From NCBI RefSeq assembly GCF_022811925.1, contig NZ_CP065511.1, forward strand, positions 1,419,501 through 1,483,500: a DNA stretch of 64,000 bases, in the 5' to 3' direction. The DNA is from Cytobacillus oceanisediminis. GTDB lineage: Bacteria > Bacillota > Bacilli > Bacillales > Cytobacillaceae. The notes under the pieces are model-generated. The model was not told the DNA's origin. It did no database searches and saw only the letters and a program-made list of their open reading frames with translations. Position numbers and translations under genes: made by a program. Position 1 is the first letter of the stretch, and each line of letters opens with the position of its first letter. This document shows positions 51,612-60,672 of this stretch, one piece after another.

Positions 51612-52313
51612 ATGAAAATACTTGTTGTGGAAGATAATGAAAGTGTTTGTTCAATGCTTGGGATGTTCTTTATGAAAGAAGGATACCAAGGAGTCTTTGT
51701 CCATGATGGGCAGCAGGGGTTTGAGCATTTTAATAAAGAAAGATGGGACTTAATTATCGTCGATTGGATGCTTCCTATCATGGATGGAGTGACTCTCTGC
51801 CGTAAAATAAGGGAATTGAGCAAGGTCCCGATCATTATGCTGACGGCTAAAGATAGCGAGTCTGATCAGGTTCTGGGCCTTGAAATGGGTGCTGATGATT
51901 ATGTGACCAAGCCATTCAGTCCGCTGACGCTAATGGCCAGGATCAAAGCGGTGACACGCAGGTTTCAGGCTGAAGCAGGATCAGTGGATGACCCCCACTA
52001 TGTTGCCAGTGAATACTTCAAAATCAGCAAAGATTCCAGAGAGGCCTATTATAATGGGCAGCTTCTCAAGAATTTGACCCCAAAGGAATTTGACTTGCTG
52101 TATTATCTTGTAAAACATCCAAAACAGGTTTTTACAAGAGAGCAGCTGCTTGATAGTGTATGGGGTTATCAGTTTTATGGAGATGAAAGAACGGTAGATG
52201 TACATATAAAAAGGCTCAGGAAAAAAATAGGCACGGATGAGCAGCCTTTTATCCATACAGTATGGGGCGTGGGCTATAAATTTGATGAAACGGCAGCTGA
52301 AAATGAAAGTTAA
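51612..52313 (+). CDS. OmpR-family response regulator
   Basis: A response regulator of about 233 residues. Receiver: VVEDNESV, phosphoacceptor in LIIVDWMLPIMDG (Asp about residue 51), YVTKPFSP. Winged helix: LTPKEFDLLYYLV, REQLLDSVWGYQF and TVDVHIKRLRKKIG. ATG at 51612; starts further upstream (51546) lack an aligned N-terminus. It overlaps the following kinase gene by 11 bp. Divergent from the His-rich secreted protein gene, which may be a target. Confidence 0.9.
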   Translation: MKILVVEDNESVCSMLGMFFMKEGYQGVFVHDGQQGFEHFNKERWDLIIVDWMLPIMDGVTLCRKIRELSKVPIIMLTAKDSESDQVLGLEMGADDYVTKPFSPLTLMARIKAVTRRFQAEAGSVDDPHYVASEYFKISKDSREAYYNGQLLKNLTPKEFDLLYYLVKHPKQVFTREQLLDSVWGYQFYGDERTVDVHIKRLRKKIGTDEQPFIHTVWGVGYKFDETAAENES

Positions 52314-53724
52314 ATATTTTTATCAGCTGCTGATTAGCCATGTCAGCATCCTCATTCTGGCATTCCTGTTATTAAGCCTTCTTTTCTCCCAGTTTGTTGA
52401 GAATTATATTTTTGAAAATAAAGTGGAAGAGCTCGATTCCTATGGGGAACAGATCCTGACTGATTTAACAGTCAGGATAGAGGGGGATGAACAATTTTTA
52501 ACAGAATACAGCCAGCTGCTTGATGCGAGGAATATAAAATATATACTCTTTGATCATAAAGGGAGGGTCTTGTATCCGGAGCTTAAATCAGATCCGATGA
52601 TTCAGCTGACCAAATCTGAGTGGGCAGAAATTTCGAAAGGAAGTAAAGTAACTGTAAAGCATGATATAGAACGCTTTGGCCAGGAGGTAACATTGGTTGC
52701 CATGCCTTATATGCAGGGGGGCAATCTGGTTGGCGGAGTTTTGCTTCTGTCTCCTATAACTGGAGCTATGGAGGTTGTCAGCCAATTAAATCGATTTTTA
52801 TTATATACCATTTTTATTTCGCTCTCTGCGACCATCCTGTTAAGCCTGGTTCTCTCTAAAAATCTGATCAAGAGGATAACGGACCTCAGGAATGCTGCCT
52901 CTATGATTTCATCCGGGAACTATGATGTAAATGTTCCATACACCTATATGGATGAAATCGGTGAACTGGCTAAAGACTTTAACGATATGGCAGCCAGGTT
53001 GAGGGAATCTAATGAAGAAATTAAAAGACTGGAGAATAGAAGGAGGAAATTCATTGCTGATGTCTCGCACGAGCTGCGGACTCCTTTGACCACCATCAGC
53101 GGTTTGGCTGAAGGCATTAAAGGAGGGCTGATCCCGGAGGCGGAAAAAGAAAAAGGGATGGTCCTGATTGACAGGGAAGCAAAGAGACTTATTCGTCTGG
53201 TAAACGAAAATCTGGATTATGAAAAGATCCGGTCCAATCAGCTGCAGCTGAATAAAATGGATATTGATCTTATGGAAGCCTTTGAAATTGTTAAGGAACA
53301 GCTGGAAATTCAGGCAGGGGAAAAAGGCAACAGGATTTATCTTGAGGCTGAAGAAGGGGTTTCAGTTCATGCAGATTATGACCGGCTTATTCAAATTTTG
53401 GTTAATATTGTAAAGAACAGCATACAATTCACCGATCAAGGCTCTATATTTTTAAGGGGAAGAGAAGATCCTGACCACACAGTGATCGAAATAGAAGACA
53501 CAGGAATTGGCATCGATCCTCAAGAAATCGAGTCTATCTGGCTGCGTTTTTATAAAGCTGATCTATCCAGGACCAATCATTCCTTTGGTGAATTTGGCAT
53601 TGGACTTTCCATTGTTAAACAGCTTGTTCAGCTGCACAGCGGAGAGATTGCTGTCAGCAGTGATAGAGGGGAAGGGACTAAATTTACGATTAGGTTTCCA
53701 CGGAAAAAAGCATCTTTGCAATAA
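52303..53724 (+). CDS. Sensor histidine kinase with HAMP domain
   Basis: A 473-residue kinase. Two membrane segments (about residues 10-30 and 165-185) bound a ~130-residue extracytoplasmic region; HAMP at about residues 188-240; the phosphoacceptor motif is ADVSHELRTPLTTISGLAEG; then N box NIVKNSIQF, G1 DTGIGIDP, F box IWLRFYKADLSRTNHSFG and G2 FGIGLSIVKQL. ATG at 52303 lies inside the regulator gene. The signal is unknown. Confidence 0.9.
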   Translation: MKVKYFYQLLISHVSILILAFLLLSLLFSQFVENYIFENKVEELDSYGEQILTDLTVRIEGDEQFLTEYSQLLDARNIKYILFDHKGRVLYPELKSDPMIQLTKSEWAEISKGSKVTVKHDIERFGQEVTLVAMPYMQGGNLVGGVLLLSPITGAMEVVSQLNRFLLYTIFISLSATILLSLVLSKNLIKRITDLRNAASMISSGNYDVNVPYTYMDEIGELAKDFNDMAARLRESNEEIKRLENRRRKFIADVSHELRTPLTTISGLAEGIKGGLIPEAEKEKGMVLIDREAKRLIRLVNENLDYEKIRSNQLQLNKMDIDLMEAFEIVKEQLEIQAGEKGNRIYLEAEEGVSVHADYDRLIQILVNIVKNSIQFTDQGSIFLRGREDPDHTVIEIEDTGIGIDPQEIESIWLRFYKADLSRTNHSFGEFGIGLSIVKQLVQLHSGEIAVSSDRGEGTKFTIRFPRKKASLQ

Positions 53725-53732
53725 GGCAAAAA

Positions 53733-53767
53733 AAAGGAACAGCACTCTGATAGGCTGTTCCTTTTGT
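53733..53767. terminator. Terminator between the kinase and the CNNM gene
   Basis: AAAAGGAACAGC pairs with GCTGTTCCTTTT; works for both convergent genes. Confidence 0.9.
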
Positions 53768-53771
53768 TCAT

Positions 53772-55127
53772 TTATGACAATACCTCTGTTTCAGTAAAAG
53801 GCACTTCTTTTGCGGGTGCCGGCTCTTCTGTTTCTGGTACTGCTGTTACTTCAATATACTTAATATGGTGCTCTTCCATATCCAGAATTTTGAACCGGTA
53901 ATTTTCATGTTCAATCATGTCGCCTTGTTTGGCTTCGTAGTTTTCAGTCAATATCCATCCGCCAATGGTATCGACATCTTCATCATTGATACCGGTACCC
54001 AGCAAGTCGTTAACTTCGCTGACAAGAACTTTGGAATCAATGATATATTGGCCTTCTTCCGTCTTTCTGACCATAGGCACTTCATCCATATCGAACTCAT
54101 CACGGATTTCACCAACAATCTCTTCAATGATATCCTCAACAGTGACTAAGCCTGAGGTACCGCCGTATTCATCCATTAAGATGGCCATGTGAATGCGTTC
54201 TTTCTGCATTTTAAGCAGCAGCTCATGGATAGGTATGCTGTCAATGACCCTGATAATGGGACGAATGTAAGATTCAAGGGTGCTTGATGATAATTCCCTG
54301 TTCATAATGAGATCTGTCATGACTTCTTTAATGTTGACCATGCCAATGATATGATCCTTATCTCCATCTATAATGGGATATCGTGTAAATTTCTCTTCCT
54401 GAACGATTTGCAGGAAGTCTTCAAGTGTATCATCTTTTGAGAGAGAGACAATTTCTGTACGCGGAACCATTATTTCTTTCGCGATACGATTATCAAACTC
54501 AAAGATTTTATTTACATACTTAAACTCAGATTGGTTGATTTCGCCGCTTTCATAGCTTTCTGATAAAATAATGCGAAGTTCTTCTTCAGAATGTGCCAAA
54601 TCGTGTTCAGAAGCAGGCTTTAATCCAAACATGCTGGTCAATAGGCGGGCAGAACCATTCAGCGCCCAGATAATCGGATACATAACCCGGTAAAACCAGA
54701 TTAAAGGACGTGTTGTTAACAGCGTAACCGCTTCTGCCTTTTGTATCGCCAGGGTCTTTGGAGCCAATTCCCCCACAACTACGTGCAGGAACGTGATAAA
54801 AGCAAAAGCAATGCTGAATGAGATAATATGCGAAATGGAAGACGGCAATCCGAAACTGTTGATCACTGGCCGCAGCAGGTGTTCAATTGTCGGTTCACCC
54901 AGCCAGCCAAGACCGAGGGCTGTAATGGTAATTCCCAGCTGGCAGGCTGAAAGGTATTCATCCAAATTCGAAATGACTTTCTTCGCAGCAATTGCATTTT
55001 TATTGCCTTCTTCAATTAGCTGATCAATCCTGGAACTTCGTATTTTAACAATGGCAAATTCCGATGTAACGAAAAAAGCCGTTAAAGCAATTAAAATGGC
55101 TATAAAAACCAAGTTTAATATGTCCAA
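53772..55127 (-). CDS. CNNM/CorC-family transporter, MpfA-like (paralogue 1)
   Basis: A 451-residue protein: N-terminal DUF21 membrane domain (about residues 1-195, [37 protein letters not shown]), a CBS pair (about residues 205-330, [34 protein letters not shown]) and a CorC_HlyC C-terminal domain (about residues 345-430, DTIGGWILTENYEAKQGD). B. subtilis MpfA (YhdP) of this architecture exports Mg2+. Starts at TTG 55127 with AAGGGG upstream. It follows a MerR gene and has a close paralogue at 55949, like yhdP and yhdT in B. subtilis. Confidence 0.9.
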   Translation of the reverse strand: MDILNLVFIAILIALTAFFVTSEFAIVKIRSSRIDQLIEEGNKNAIAAKKVISNLDEYLSACQLGITITALGLGWLGEPTIEHLLRPVINSFGLPSSISHIISFSIAFAFITFLHVVVGELAPKTLAIQKAEAVTLLTTRPLIWFYRVMYPIIWALNGSARLLTSMFGLKPASEHDLAHSEEELRIILSESYESGEINQSEFKYVNKIFEFDNRIAKEIMVPRTEIVSLSKDDTLEDFLQIVQEEKFTRYPIIDGDKDHIIGMVNIKEVMTDLIMNRELSSSTLESYIRPIIRVIDSIPIHELLLKMQKERIHMAILMDEYGGTSGLVTVEDIIEEIVGEIRDEFDMDEVPMVRKTEEGQYIIDSKVLVSEVNDLLGTGINDEDVDTIGGWILTENYEAKQGDMIEHENYRFKILDMEEHHIKYIEVTAVPETEEPAPAKEVPFTETEVLS

Positions 55128-55191
55128 ATAAGTTCCCCTTATCCCGCCTAAACGGGCAGGGTGTCACCTCCTGATTTTGTGAAAAATGGGA

Positions 55192-55613
55192 TTAGCTGGT
55201 TAAGTCGGAAAGGGAACGGAGCAATGCAGTGCTTTCAATAGTCAGCTTCTTGGAAAAGCCATCTTTCTGTTCATCATCCAGTGTATTAATAAGCGGCATG
55301 AGAACAGCTATTTCCTGATGAAGCTGTTTAATCTGCAATGTGACTGCGTTAATATGCTTTTCAACTTCCCCTGTCTGAATCTCCCTTTTCGTTTTCATTT
55401 CTAGTTTTCTCTTAATCTCTTCAAGCGGAAAATGCAGCAGTTTGCATTCCTCAATGAATCTTAAATCAGACAATACTTCTTCTGAGTATATGCGATAATT
55501 TGATTTTGAGCGTTTCGCTTTTATTAGGCCAATGCTAGTGTAGTAATCTATAGTTCTTTTAGAAACATTAGCAATATTGGCTAATTCGCCGATACGATAG
55601 TAAGCCCCATCAT
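55192..55613 (-). pseudogene. MerR-family regulator with an apparent frameshift just after the start
   Basis: The reading frame encodes a MerR protein of about 140 residues: YYRIGELANIANVSKRTIDY as the N-terminal helix-turn-helix, YTSIGLIKAKRS, then a helical effector half. The ribosome binding site AGGTGAT and the ATGATGGGG start (55613-55605) are one base out of frame with the HTH; the ATG frame hits TAG after ten codons. One extra G in the G run would restore Met-Met-Gly-Ala-Tyr-Tyr-Arg. No other start lies before the HTH; the next (TTG 55473) removes it. Either a true frameshift, a sequencing error or rare non-ATG initiation. Its position beside two mpfA-like genes recalls yhdQ-yhdP. Confidence 0.65.
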
Positions 55614-55948
55614 ATCACCTCTGTTTTGAATACTTATATCTCATGAAAATGTGCTTTTCCATCAAGAGATATAGTTAGAATCAATTATACGTTAGCACAA
55701 ACCATACAGTCAAACGTAGTAGTTTTGGAAAAAGGGTTACATTTATTTTATGAAATTATGCATTAAATATGAAGTAAAAAGATTCGGAAAAATTATTTTT
55801 TTTCAGGGCCCGGTGTGCACCTTTTTGACTTATGCCATCCGAAGGTAAGACAGCTTATGACAGGCAGGTGACTATTTTAGCATAAGCAGCCTGAAGGCGA
55901 ACAAAAACCAGGAGCAAGAAAATCGCTCCCGGTCATTAAAAATGCAGG
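55614..55948. other. Spacer between the MerR gene and the second CNNM gene
   Basis: Noncoding as far as I can see. Contains a terminator for the rightmost leftward gene (55901-55933) and a G/C-rich stretch GGGCCCGGTGTGCACC at 55806-55821 that is palindromic in part (GGTGTGCACC). Confidence 0.4.
55901..55933 (-). terminator. Terminator of the second CNNM gene
   Basis: ACC-GGAGC pairs with GCTCC-GGT (55907-55933) and reads leftwards into a T run. Confidence 0.78.
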
Positions 55949-57241
55949 TCATATTTTCACAACTTCAATATAGGAAATGTGGTGCCCTTCCATGTCCTTA
56001 ATAATAAATCTGAATCCTTCTTCTTCGATAAAGTCTCCCTGTGTCACATCATACTTCTGCGTCATTATCCAGCCTCCGATGGTGTCTACATCATCATCAG
56101 ATAATGATGTCCCCAGAAGGTCATTTGCTTCTGAAATCAGCAGCTTTGCATCCAGGATATAATGATTTTCTCCTGACTTTTGAACAAACGGAAGTTCATC
56201 GGCATCAAATTCGTCTCGAATTTCACCTACAATTTCTTCGAGGATATCTTCAACTGTGACCACTCCAGCTGTTCCGCCGTACTCATCAAGAAGAATTGCC
56301 ATATGGGACCGCTCTTTTTGCATTCTTAGGAGCAAATCGTGAATGGGAATGGTTTCAATCACCCTGATGACAGGTTTAATATATTGCCGTAAAGGGTGTT
56401 TGCCTTCACACTTTTTTCTAACGCAGTCAGTTAAGATTTCCTTTACATTAATAATCCCCAGAATATTATCTTTATCACCCGCCGTAACCGGATATCTGGT
56501 GTATCGCTCATTCAATATGAGATCCAGGATTTCTGCCAATGATGAATCTTCCGGGAGGGTAACAATCTCGGTTCGCGGAACCATTATCTCTTTAGCAATT
56601 CTATTGTCAAACTCAAAAATTCTATCCACATACTGGTATTCTGATGGATTGATTTCTCCGCTCTTTAAGCTTTCAGATAGGATAATCCGAAGCTCTTCCT
56701 CTGAATGGGCCATTTCACTTTCTGATACAGGCTTCAGTCCAAATAATCCTGTAACAATTCTTGCTGAACCATATAAAATCCAAATAAATGGATACATGAT
56801 CCTGTAAAATAATATTAATGGTTTTGAAAAAGATAACGTTATTGCCTCTGCTTTTTGTATGGCAAAGGTTTTTGGCGCCAGTTCTCCAATGACCACATGG
56901 AGAAATGTCACAACAGAAAAAGCAATGACAAAAGAGAGGATATGAGTTAGGGCAGCCTGTAAGTTAATGCTTTCAAATACGGGATGGAGCAGACTCTCAA
57001 TAGTCGGTTCACCAAGCCAGCCGAGGCCCAGTGCTGTAATCGTAATTCCAAGCTGACAGGCAGATAAGTATTCATCCAGACTGCTTATAACTTGTTTTGC
57101 TGAACGGGCTTTAGCATTTCCCTCCATAATAAGCTGGTCAATTCGTGAAGTCCGGACTTTAACAATCGCAAATTCAGATGCAACAAAAAAAGCAGTTAAT
57201 GCAATTAAGAAAAATAATAAGAATAGGTTAAGGGTGATCAT
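55949..57241 (-). CDS. CNNM/CorC-family transporter, MpfA-like (paralogue 2)
   Basis: A 430-residue protein with the same DUF21-CBS-CBS-CorC_HlyC layout as its neighbour at 53772, and long stretches of near identity ([67 protein letters not shown]). It lacks the acidic/proline tail of paralogue 1. Probable magnesium or other divalent cation exporter. ATG at 57241; a conserved GGAGGTG-x-CA-CCC leader string occurs before both paralogues. Confidence 0.9.
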   Translation of the reverse strand: MITLNLFLLFFLIALTAFFVASEFAIVKVRTSRIDQLIMEGNAKARSAKQVISSLDEYLSACQLGITITALGLGWLGEPTIESLLHPVFESINLQAALTHILSFVIAFSVVTFLHVVIGELAPKTFAIQKAEAITLSFSKPLILFYRIMYPFIWILYGSARIVTGLFGLKPVSESEMAHSEEELRIILSESLKSGEINPSEYQYVDRIFEFDNRIAKEIMVPRTEIVTLPEDSSLAEILDLILNERYTRYPVTAGDKDNILGIINVKEILTDCVRKKCEGKHPLRQYIKPVIRVIETIPIHDLLLRMQKERSHMAILLDEYGGTAGVVTVEDILEEIVGEIRDEFDADELPFVQKSGENHYILDAKLLISEANDLLGTSLSDDDVDTIGGWIMTQKYDVTQGDFIEEEGFRFIIKDMEGHHISYIEVVKI

Positions 57242-57437
57242 ATAAAATCCCTACACGATATGTAAGGGGCTGGCACCTCCTTTATTATAAGTACTTTTCC
57301 CTTATTCATGAATTTTACAAATAAACCATGAATAAAGGATTTCCTTAATAAGAAATTACCCTTAATTAGGAGGAAGGTAACCAGAAAAAATAAAAATTGA
57401 GGATTCAAGATATGCATGTTCCTGTCAGTAAAAAATA

Positions 57438-57460
57438 AAAAAGCCTGAGGCAGGCTTTTT
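57438..57460. terminator. Hairpin downstream of the acetyltransferase gene
   Basis: AAAAAGCCTG pairs with CAGGCTTTTT across AGG; ends the leftward acetyltransferase transcript. Confidence 0.75.
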
Positions 57461-57500
57461 CTAAAGATACACGTATAATTTTTAAAGATAGATAACTTTC

Positions 57501-57527
57501 TAGCTCCAGGCGACTTCCGCTTTTCTT
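57501..57527. repeat. Fragment of a Bacillus dispersed repeat
   Basis: TAGCTCCAGGCGACTTCCGC resembles the two ends (CTAGCTCCAGCG and GCGCTTCCGCTTTTC) of a repeat family scattered in Bacillaceae genomes, with its middle deleted. A related end, GGCGCTTCCGCTTTT, lies at 8207-8221, and a possible one at 60856-60876. Confidence 0.45.
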
Positions 57528-57528
57528 A

Positions 57529-58071
57529 TCAATAATTCCATTCTCTTGCCAGAAGTCCATATACGGCAAGGTCGTGATATCGATTATAAAGGTACTCGCC
57601 ATCCCGGATGATTCCTTCCTGACGAAAGCCGAGCCTCTCCGGTATCGCGCGGCTTTTTCCATTTTTGATCCCGCAGCGTATTTCGATTCTGTTCAGTTTT
57701 AAATCAAAGAAAGCATGATTAATCATGGCCTGCACACTTCGTGTCATAATTCCGCTTCCCTCAAAATCCTTTGCAAGGTAATATCCAATGCTGGTTTGTC
57801 TGTTGTTCCAGTCGATCTGGTGAAAACCAATAGAGCCTGCAAGCTTTCCCTGATAACGGATACCTGCATTAAAGCCGTTGTTATCGGCAAACTGTTTCAG
57901 CCATATTGGAATAATAGAGTGATACTGTACAGGTGAAGCCATATTATCTACCCATGGAAGCCATTCTCTTAAATGACTGCGGTTTCTGTCCACCAGGTTG
58001 AAAAGCTCTTCTGAATGATGCAGCTGGAACAATTGCAATTCTATATCTTCATCTGCTTTTAAGGAAAACAT
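57529..58071 (-). CDS. GNAT acetyltransferase, RimJ/RimL type (YdaF-like)
   Basis: A 180-residue N-acetyltransferase. RNRSHLREWLPWVDN (about residues 26-40) is the RimL-type N-terminal motif; the acetyl-CoA site is IGYYLAKDFEGSGIMTRSVQ (about residues 101-120); RNRIEIRC and NGKSRAIPERLGF are the later GNAT blocks. In the last one the usual Asn-x-x-Ser is NGKS. B. subtilis YdaF (183) is similar. Probably acetylates a ribosomal or other protein N-terminus. ATG at 58071 after GGAGGAG. Confidence 0.88.
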   Translation of the reverse strand: MFSLKADEDIELQLFQLHHSEELFNLVDRNRSHLREWLPWVDNMASPVQYHSIIPIWLKQFADNNGFNAGIRYQGKLAGSIGFHQIDWNNRQTSIGYYLAKDFEGSGIMTRSVQAMINHAFFDLKLNRIEIRCGIKNGKSRAIPERLGFRQEGIIRDGEYLYNRYHDLAVYGLLAREWNY

Positions 58072-58201
58072 GGGACAATCTCCTCCAATAATCTGTAAAT
58101 ATATTAATAATAATCTGAAATTAAATAAAAATATATATTTTTGGTTAAAATCATGTAAGCTTTTAAGCCAGAAAATGAAAAAGCTGCTCCTCAATTGGGA
58201 G

Positions 58202-59341
58202 TCAGCCTTTGACTTTTGTCTGTTTTTCAGTTGGCAGGATTATGCTGAAAACGGTCCAATCCGACTCTGTATCACAGGTCAGTGTCCCTTGATGTTTTTC
58301 AATTATCTCTCTGCATACAAATAAACCCAGCCCTGTTCCAAGTGTTTTTGTTGTAACAAACGGTTCGAAAATGGAACTGACGAGATGCTCTGGAATTCTT
58401 GGCCCATTGTTAGCAATATCAAGCTTTATGTGTCCATCTGGAGTCCATTTGCTTTTAATATGAATGACAGGGTCGCTGCGGTACTGAGTAAGCACATCAA
58501 TTGCATTGAAAATAATATTAATGAATACTTGACGGATTTCATCAGCATAGCCATTCAAATATATATCTTCGTTCATATCCTGAAGAATCTTAACCTTTCC
58601 ATCCAGGATACTGGGATATAAAAATATCAGGACTTCATCTATTAATTCATTTAGAGAGAAAGTGATTTTCTCTTTTCCAATCAGTTCCTTTTTTGAGAGG
58701 AGCAAAAATTGTGAAATTCTAAAATTCAGCTGCTCCAGTTCATTCGATATGATGTCCAAATATTTCATGGAGGGATTTTCGGATTTTAACAGCTGGATAA
58801 ACCCCTGTACAGATGTAAGCGGATTTCTGAACTCATGAATAAAGCTGGAAGTCATCTGGCCGAGCAGCGTCAATCTATCTTTATGGGTGGAATCGATAAA
58901 TTGTGTCTTTTCCTTAATAATCTGATCTTTTGCATCCGTGTATCTGGATACAGCGTGGTATAAGAATTTATCGAAGCAATAACCGATTTTTTCGTACTGG
59001 CTCTGCAGTTCATGAAAATGTATTTCGGAACGATTCAATATATCGAGAAAAATCGTTCTTCCCAAATTGACATTATAAACAAAGTCTCCAATATTAATTT
59101 CTGCTTTCACTCGCTGTTCAGCGACAGAGTAGGCAAGTTTCTGAATATATTCTTCAAGTTCATCGCCGTCTTTTATCATAAATTGAATAATTAATTGGAA
59201 CATGGCGTTGCCATTATCTTTGATTTTATCTTTAAAAGGATCATCCTTATTAATGAGGATTTTTTCATTCCATTCACTTAAAAGGTCTTCTTTTTCAGTT
59301 AGCAGAAGTTCCAATATGGCATTATTTGTTTCAATCGTCAT
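58202..59341 (-). CDS. Sensor histidine kinase with RsbRD-type N-terminal domain
   Basis: A 379-residue soluble kinase. The N-terminal ~150 residues are all-helical and resemble the RsbRD_N (globin-like) sensor domain (LSEWNEKILINKDDPF, GDFVYNVNLGRTIF). The kinase core is that of sporulation-type kinases: phosphoacceptor His in SSFIHEFRNPLTSVQGFIQLL (about residues 185-205), N box IIFNAIDVL, G1 IANNGPRIP, F box IFEPFVTTK and G2 GTGLGLFVC. An orphan kinase without a regulator gene, so Spo0F or another distant partner is possible. ATG 59341 is 4 bases after GGAGGG. Confidence 0.87.
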   Translation of the reverse strand: MTIETNNAILELLLTEKEDLLSEWNEKILINKDDPFKDKIKDNGNAMFQLIIQFMIKDGDELEEYIQKLAYSVAEQRVKAEINIGDFVYNVNLGRTIFLDILNRSEIHFHELQSQYEKIGYCFDKFLYHAVSRYTDAKDQIIKEKTQFIDSTHKDRLTLLGQMTSSFIHEFRNPLTSVQGFIQLLKSENPSMKYLDIISNELEQLNFRISQFLLLSKKELIGKEKITFSLNELIDEVLIFLYPSILDGKVKILQDMNEDIYLNGYADEIRQVFINIIFNAIDVLTQYRSDPVIHIKSKWTPDGHIKLDIANNGPRIPEHLVSSIFEPFVTTKTLGTGLGLFVCREIIEKHQGTLTCDTESDWTVFSIILPTEKQTKVKG

Positions 59342-59530
59342 TTTACCCTCCACTTTTTCTCATTAAAACAGTTATCCCATAGATTTCGATAGATTACAGC
59401 AAAATCCTCTGTTAATTTAATGGAAAATAACAGTAATTTTACCCTATGGATTATGGCCATACTTGTGACAAAAAGCACAGTCATTTTTTTGTGACAATTG
59501 GTATATTTAAATAACCAGGCAGTTTTTTAT

Positions 59531-59585
59531 TTGTAAAATTGTCACTATTTCTTTTATAATATAGAAACAGGTGTAAATTTACACC
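59531..59585 (+). promoter_or_regulatory. Promoter and perfect palindromic operator of the XRE gene
   Basis: TTGTAA (59531-59536) and TATAAT (59555-59560), 18 bp apart. GGTGTAAATTTACACC at 59570-59585 is a perfect 16-bp palindrome around the expected transcription start, probably the autoregulatory site of the encoded repressor. Confidence 0.7.
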
Positions 59586-59611
59586 AACAACGAAAAGGGA
59601 ATGAAGCTGCA

Positions 59612-60079
59612 TTGACTAGAGATGAAATTATACTGAAAGTTTCAGATAAGATCCGTCTTATCCGTACAGAGGCAGGATACACACAGGATAAGATGGCGGA
59701 AATTATTGGAGTTTCAAAGAAGACCCTGGTTCAAATTGAGAAAGGGCGGGCAGAAGCAGGATGGTCGACAGTGGTGGCTGTATGTGCCTTATTCAGGGAA
59801 ACGGAAACAGTCCGATTTCTGTTTGGAAACGAACCCCTTGAAGTTCTGGAGACTATTGCAAGAGAGGGAATCGATTATAGGAAGGAAAAGACTCTTGGCG
59901 GAAAGCTCTGGTGGAGGGAATTGAAGAGAAGCAACGGTTTGATCCTTCAGCAGAATATCATCAGCCAGCATTACAGGATTATTGATCAGGACCATTTTAG
60001 AATTTACAGCAGTTTTGATGAAGTGTCTTCTAAAGAACGGTTTGAAGAGCTGGCTGCAGAGAATAAAGGCCTTCTTTAA
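59612..60079 (+). CDS. XRE-family transcriptional regulator
   Basis: A 155-residue protein with an N-terminal Cro/C1-type HTH (RLIRTEAGYTQDKMAEIIGV and SKKTLVQIEKGRAEAGWST, about residues 14-54). The C-terminal ~90 residues (GKLWWRELKRSNGLILQQNIISQHYRI) have no family I recognise. TTG start at 59612; the distance to AAAAGGGA is rather long. A perfect palindrome upstream is the probable operator. A terminator shared with the universal stress gene follows. Confidence 0.85.
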   Translation: MTRDEIILKVSDKIRLIRTEAGYTQDKMAEIIGVSKKTLVQIEKGRAEAGWSTVVAVCALFRETETVRFLFGNEPLEVLETIAREGIDYRKEKTLGGKLWWRELKRSNGLILQQNIISQHYRIIDQDHFRIYSSFDEVSSKERFEELAAENKGLL

Positions 60080-60104
60080 TAATAGGTGTATACTATTAAA
60101 TATA

Positions 60105-60130
60105 AAAAAGCAGCCGCCGGGCTGCTTTTC
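60105..60130. terminator. Terminator between XRE and usp genes
   Basis: AAAAGCAGCC pairs with GGCTGCTTTT; A and T runs on both sides make it bidirectional. Confidence 0.9.
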
Positions 60131-60135
60131 CTGTT

Positions 60136-60672
60136 TTAAGGGATTTGCGGTCTTTCCTTATCTTTAGCTATAAGCACTGGGCAAGGAGCATTCTTGGCAA
60201 TTTTTGAACTGGTGCTACCAAGGAACATCTTTTTAATTCCGCCTTTGCCTGAGCTCCCCACTATAATTAAATCGGCATTTTCGGCAGCTGCATATTCACA
60301 TATGCTGTCAGCGGGACTTCCTTCTATAACATCGAACTTTACATTAATGTTATACGGCTCGAGAATTTCCCTCGCATTGAAAAAAGCATTGTCAACACTA
60401 TGTTTCACTCTTGCGTGAGTCCTGGCTGAGGATTCATCATGATATACCGGCAGGGGAGGTATTTGAATTCCTTCCAGCAGATAGCCATTTGTCCTTACAG
60501 GCTCTATCGCTTTCTCATTGCTTATGGGAACATTTTCAATTGTCTCCTCAAAGACTTGTGCAATCAGAAGCTGGGATTCAGGATGCTGCTTAACCAATTC
60601 GATCGCCATATTTAAAGCCTGTCTGCTTCCATCTGTATCATCATAGCCAACTACAATTTTTTCAAAGAACAT
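60136..60672 (-). CDS. Universal stress protein (UspA family)
   Basis: A 178-residue UspA-fold protein. KIVVGYDDTDGSRQALNMAI starts the fold (Asp at the end of strand 1), and the ATP-binding signature VGSSGKGGIKKMFLGSTSSKI (G-x2-G-x9-G-S/T type, about residues 138-158) is intact, so it is probably an ATP-binding type. A ~35-residue insertion (about residues 45-85) extends the fold. Ends in CPVLIAKDKERPQIP. Single gene. Confidence 0.92.
   Translation of the reverse strand: MFFEKIVVGYDDTDGSRQALNMAIELVKQHPESQLLIAQVFEETIENVPISNEKAIEPVRTNGYLLEGIQIPPLPVYHDESSARTHARVKHSVDNAFFNAREILEPYNINVKFDVIEGSPADSICEYAAAENADLIIVGSSGKGGIKKMFLGSTSSKIAKNAPCPVLIAKDKERPQIP

Noticed and set aside
57529..57662. Alternative minus-strand frame 57405-57662
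   Set aside because: It overlaps the acetyltransferase out of frame and crosses the terminator; no ribosome binding site.
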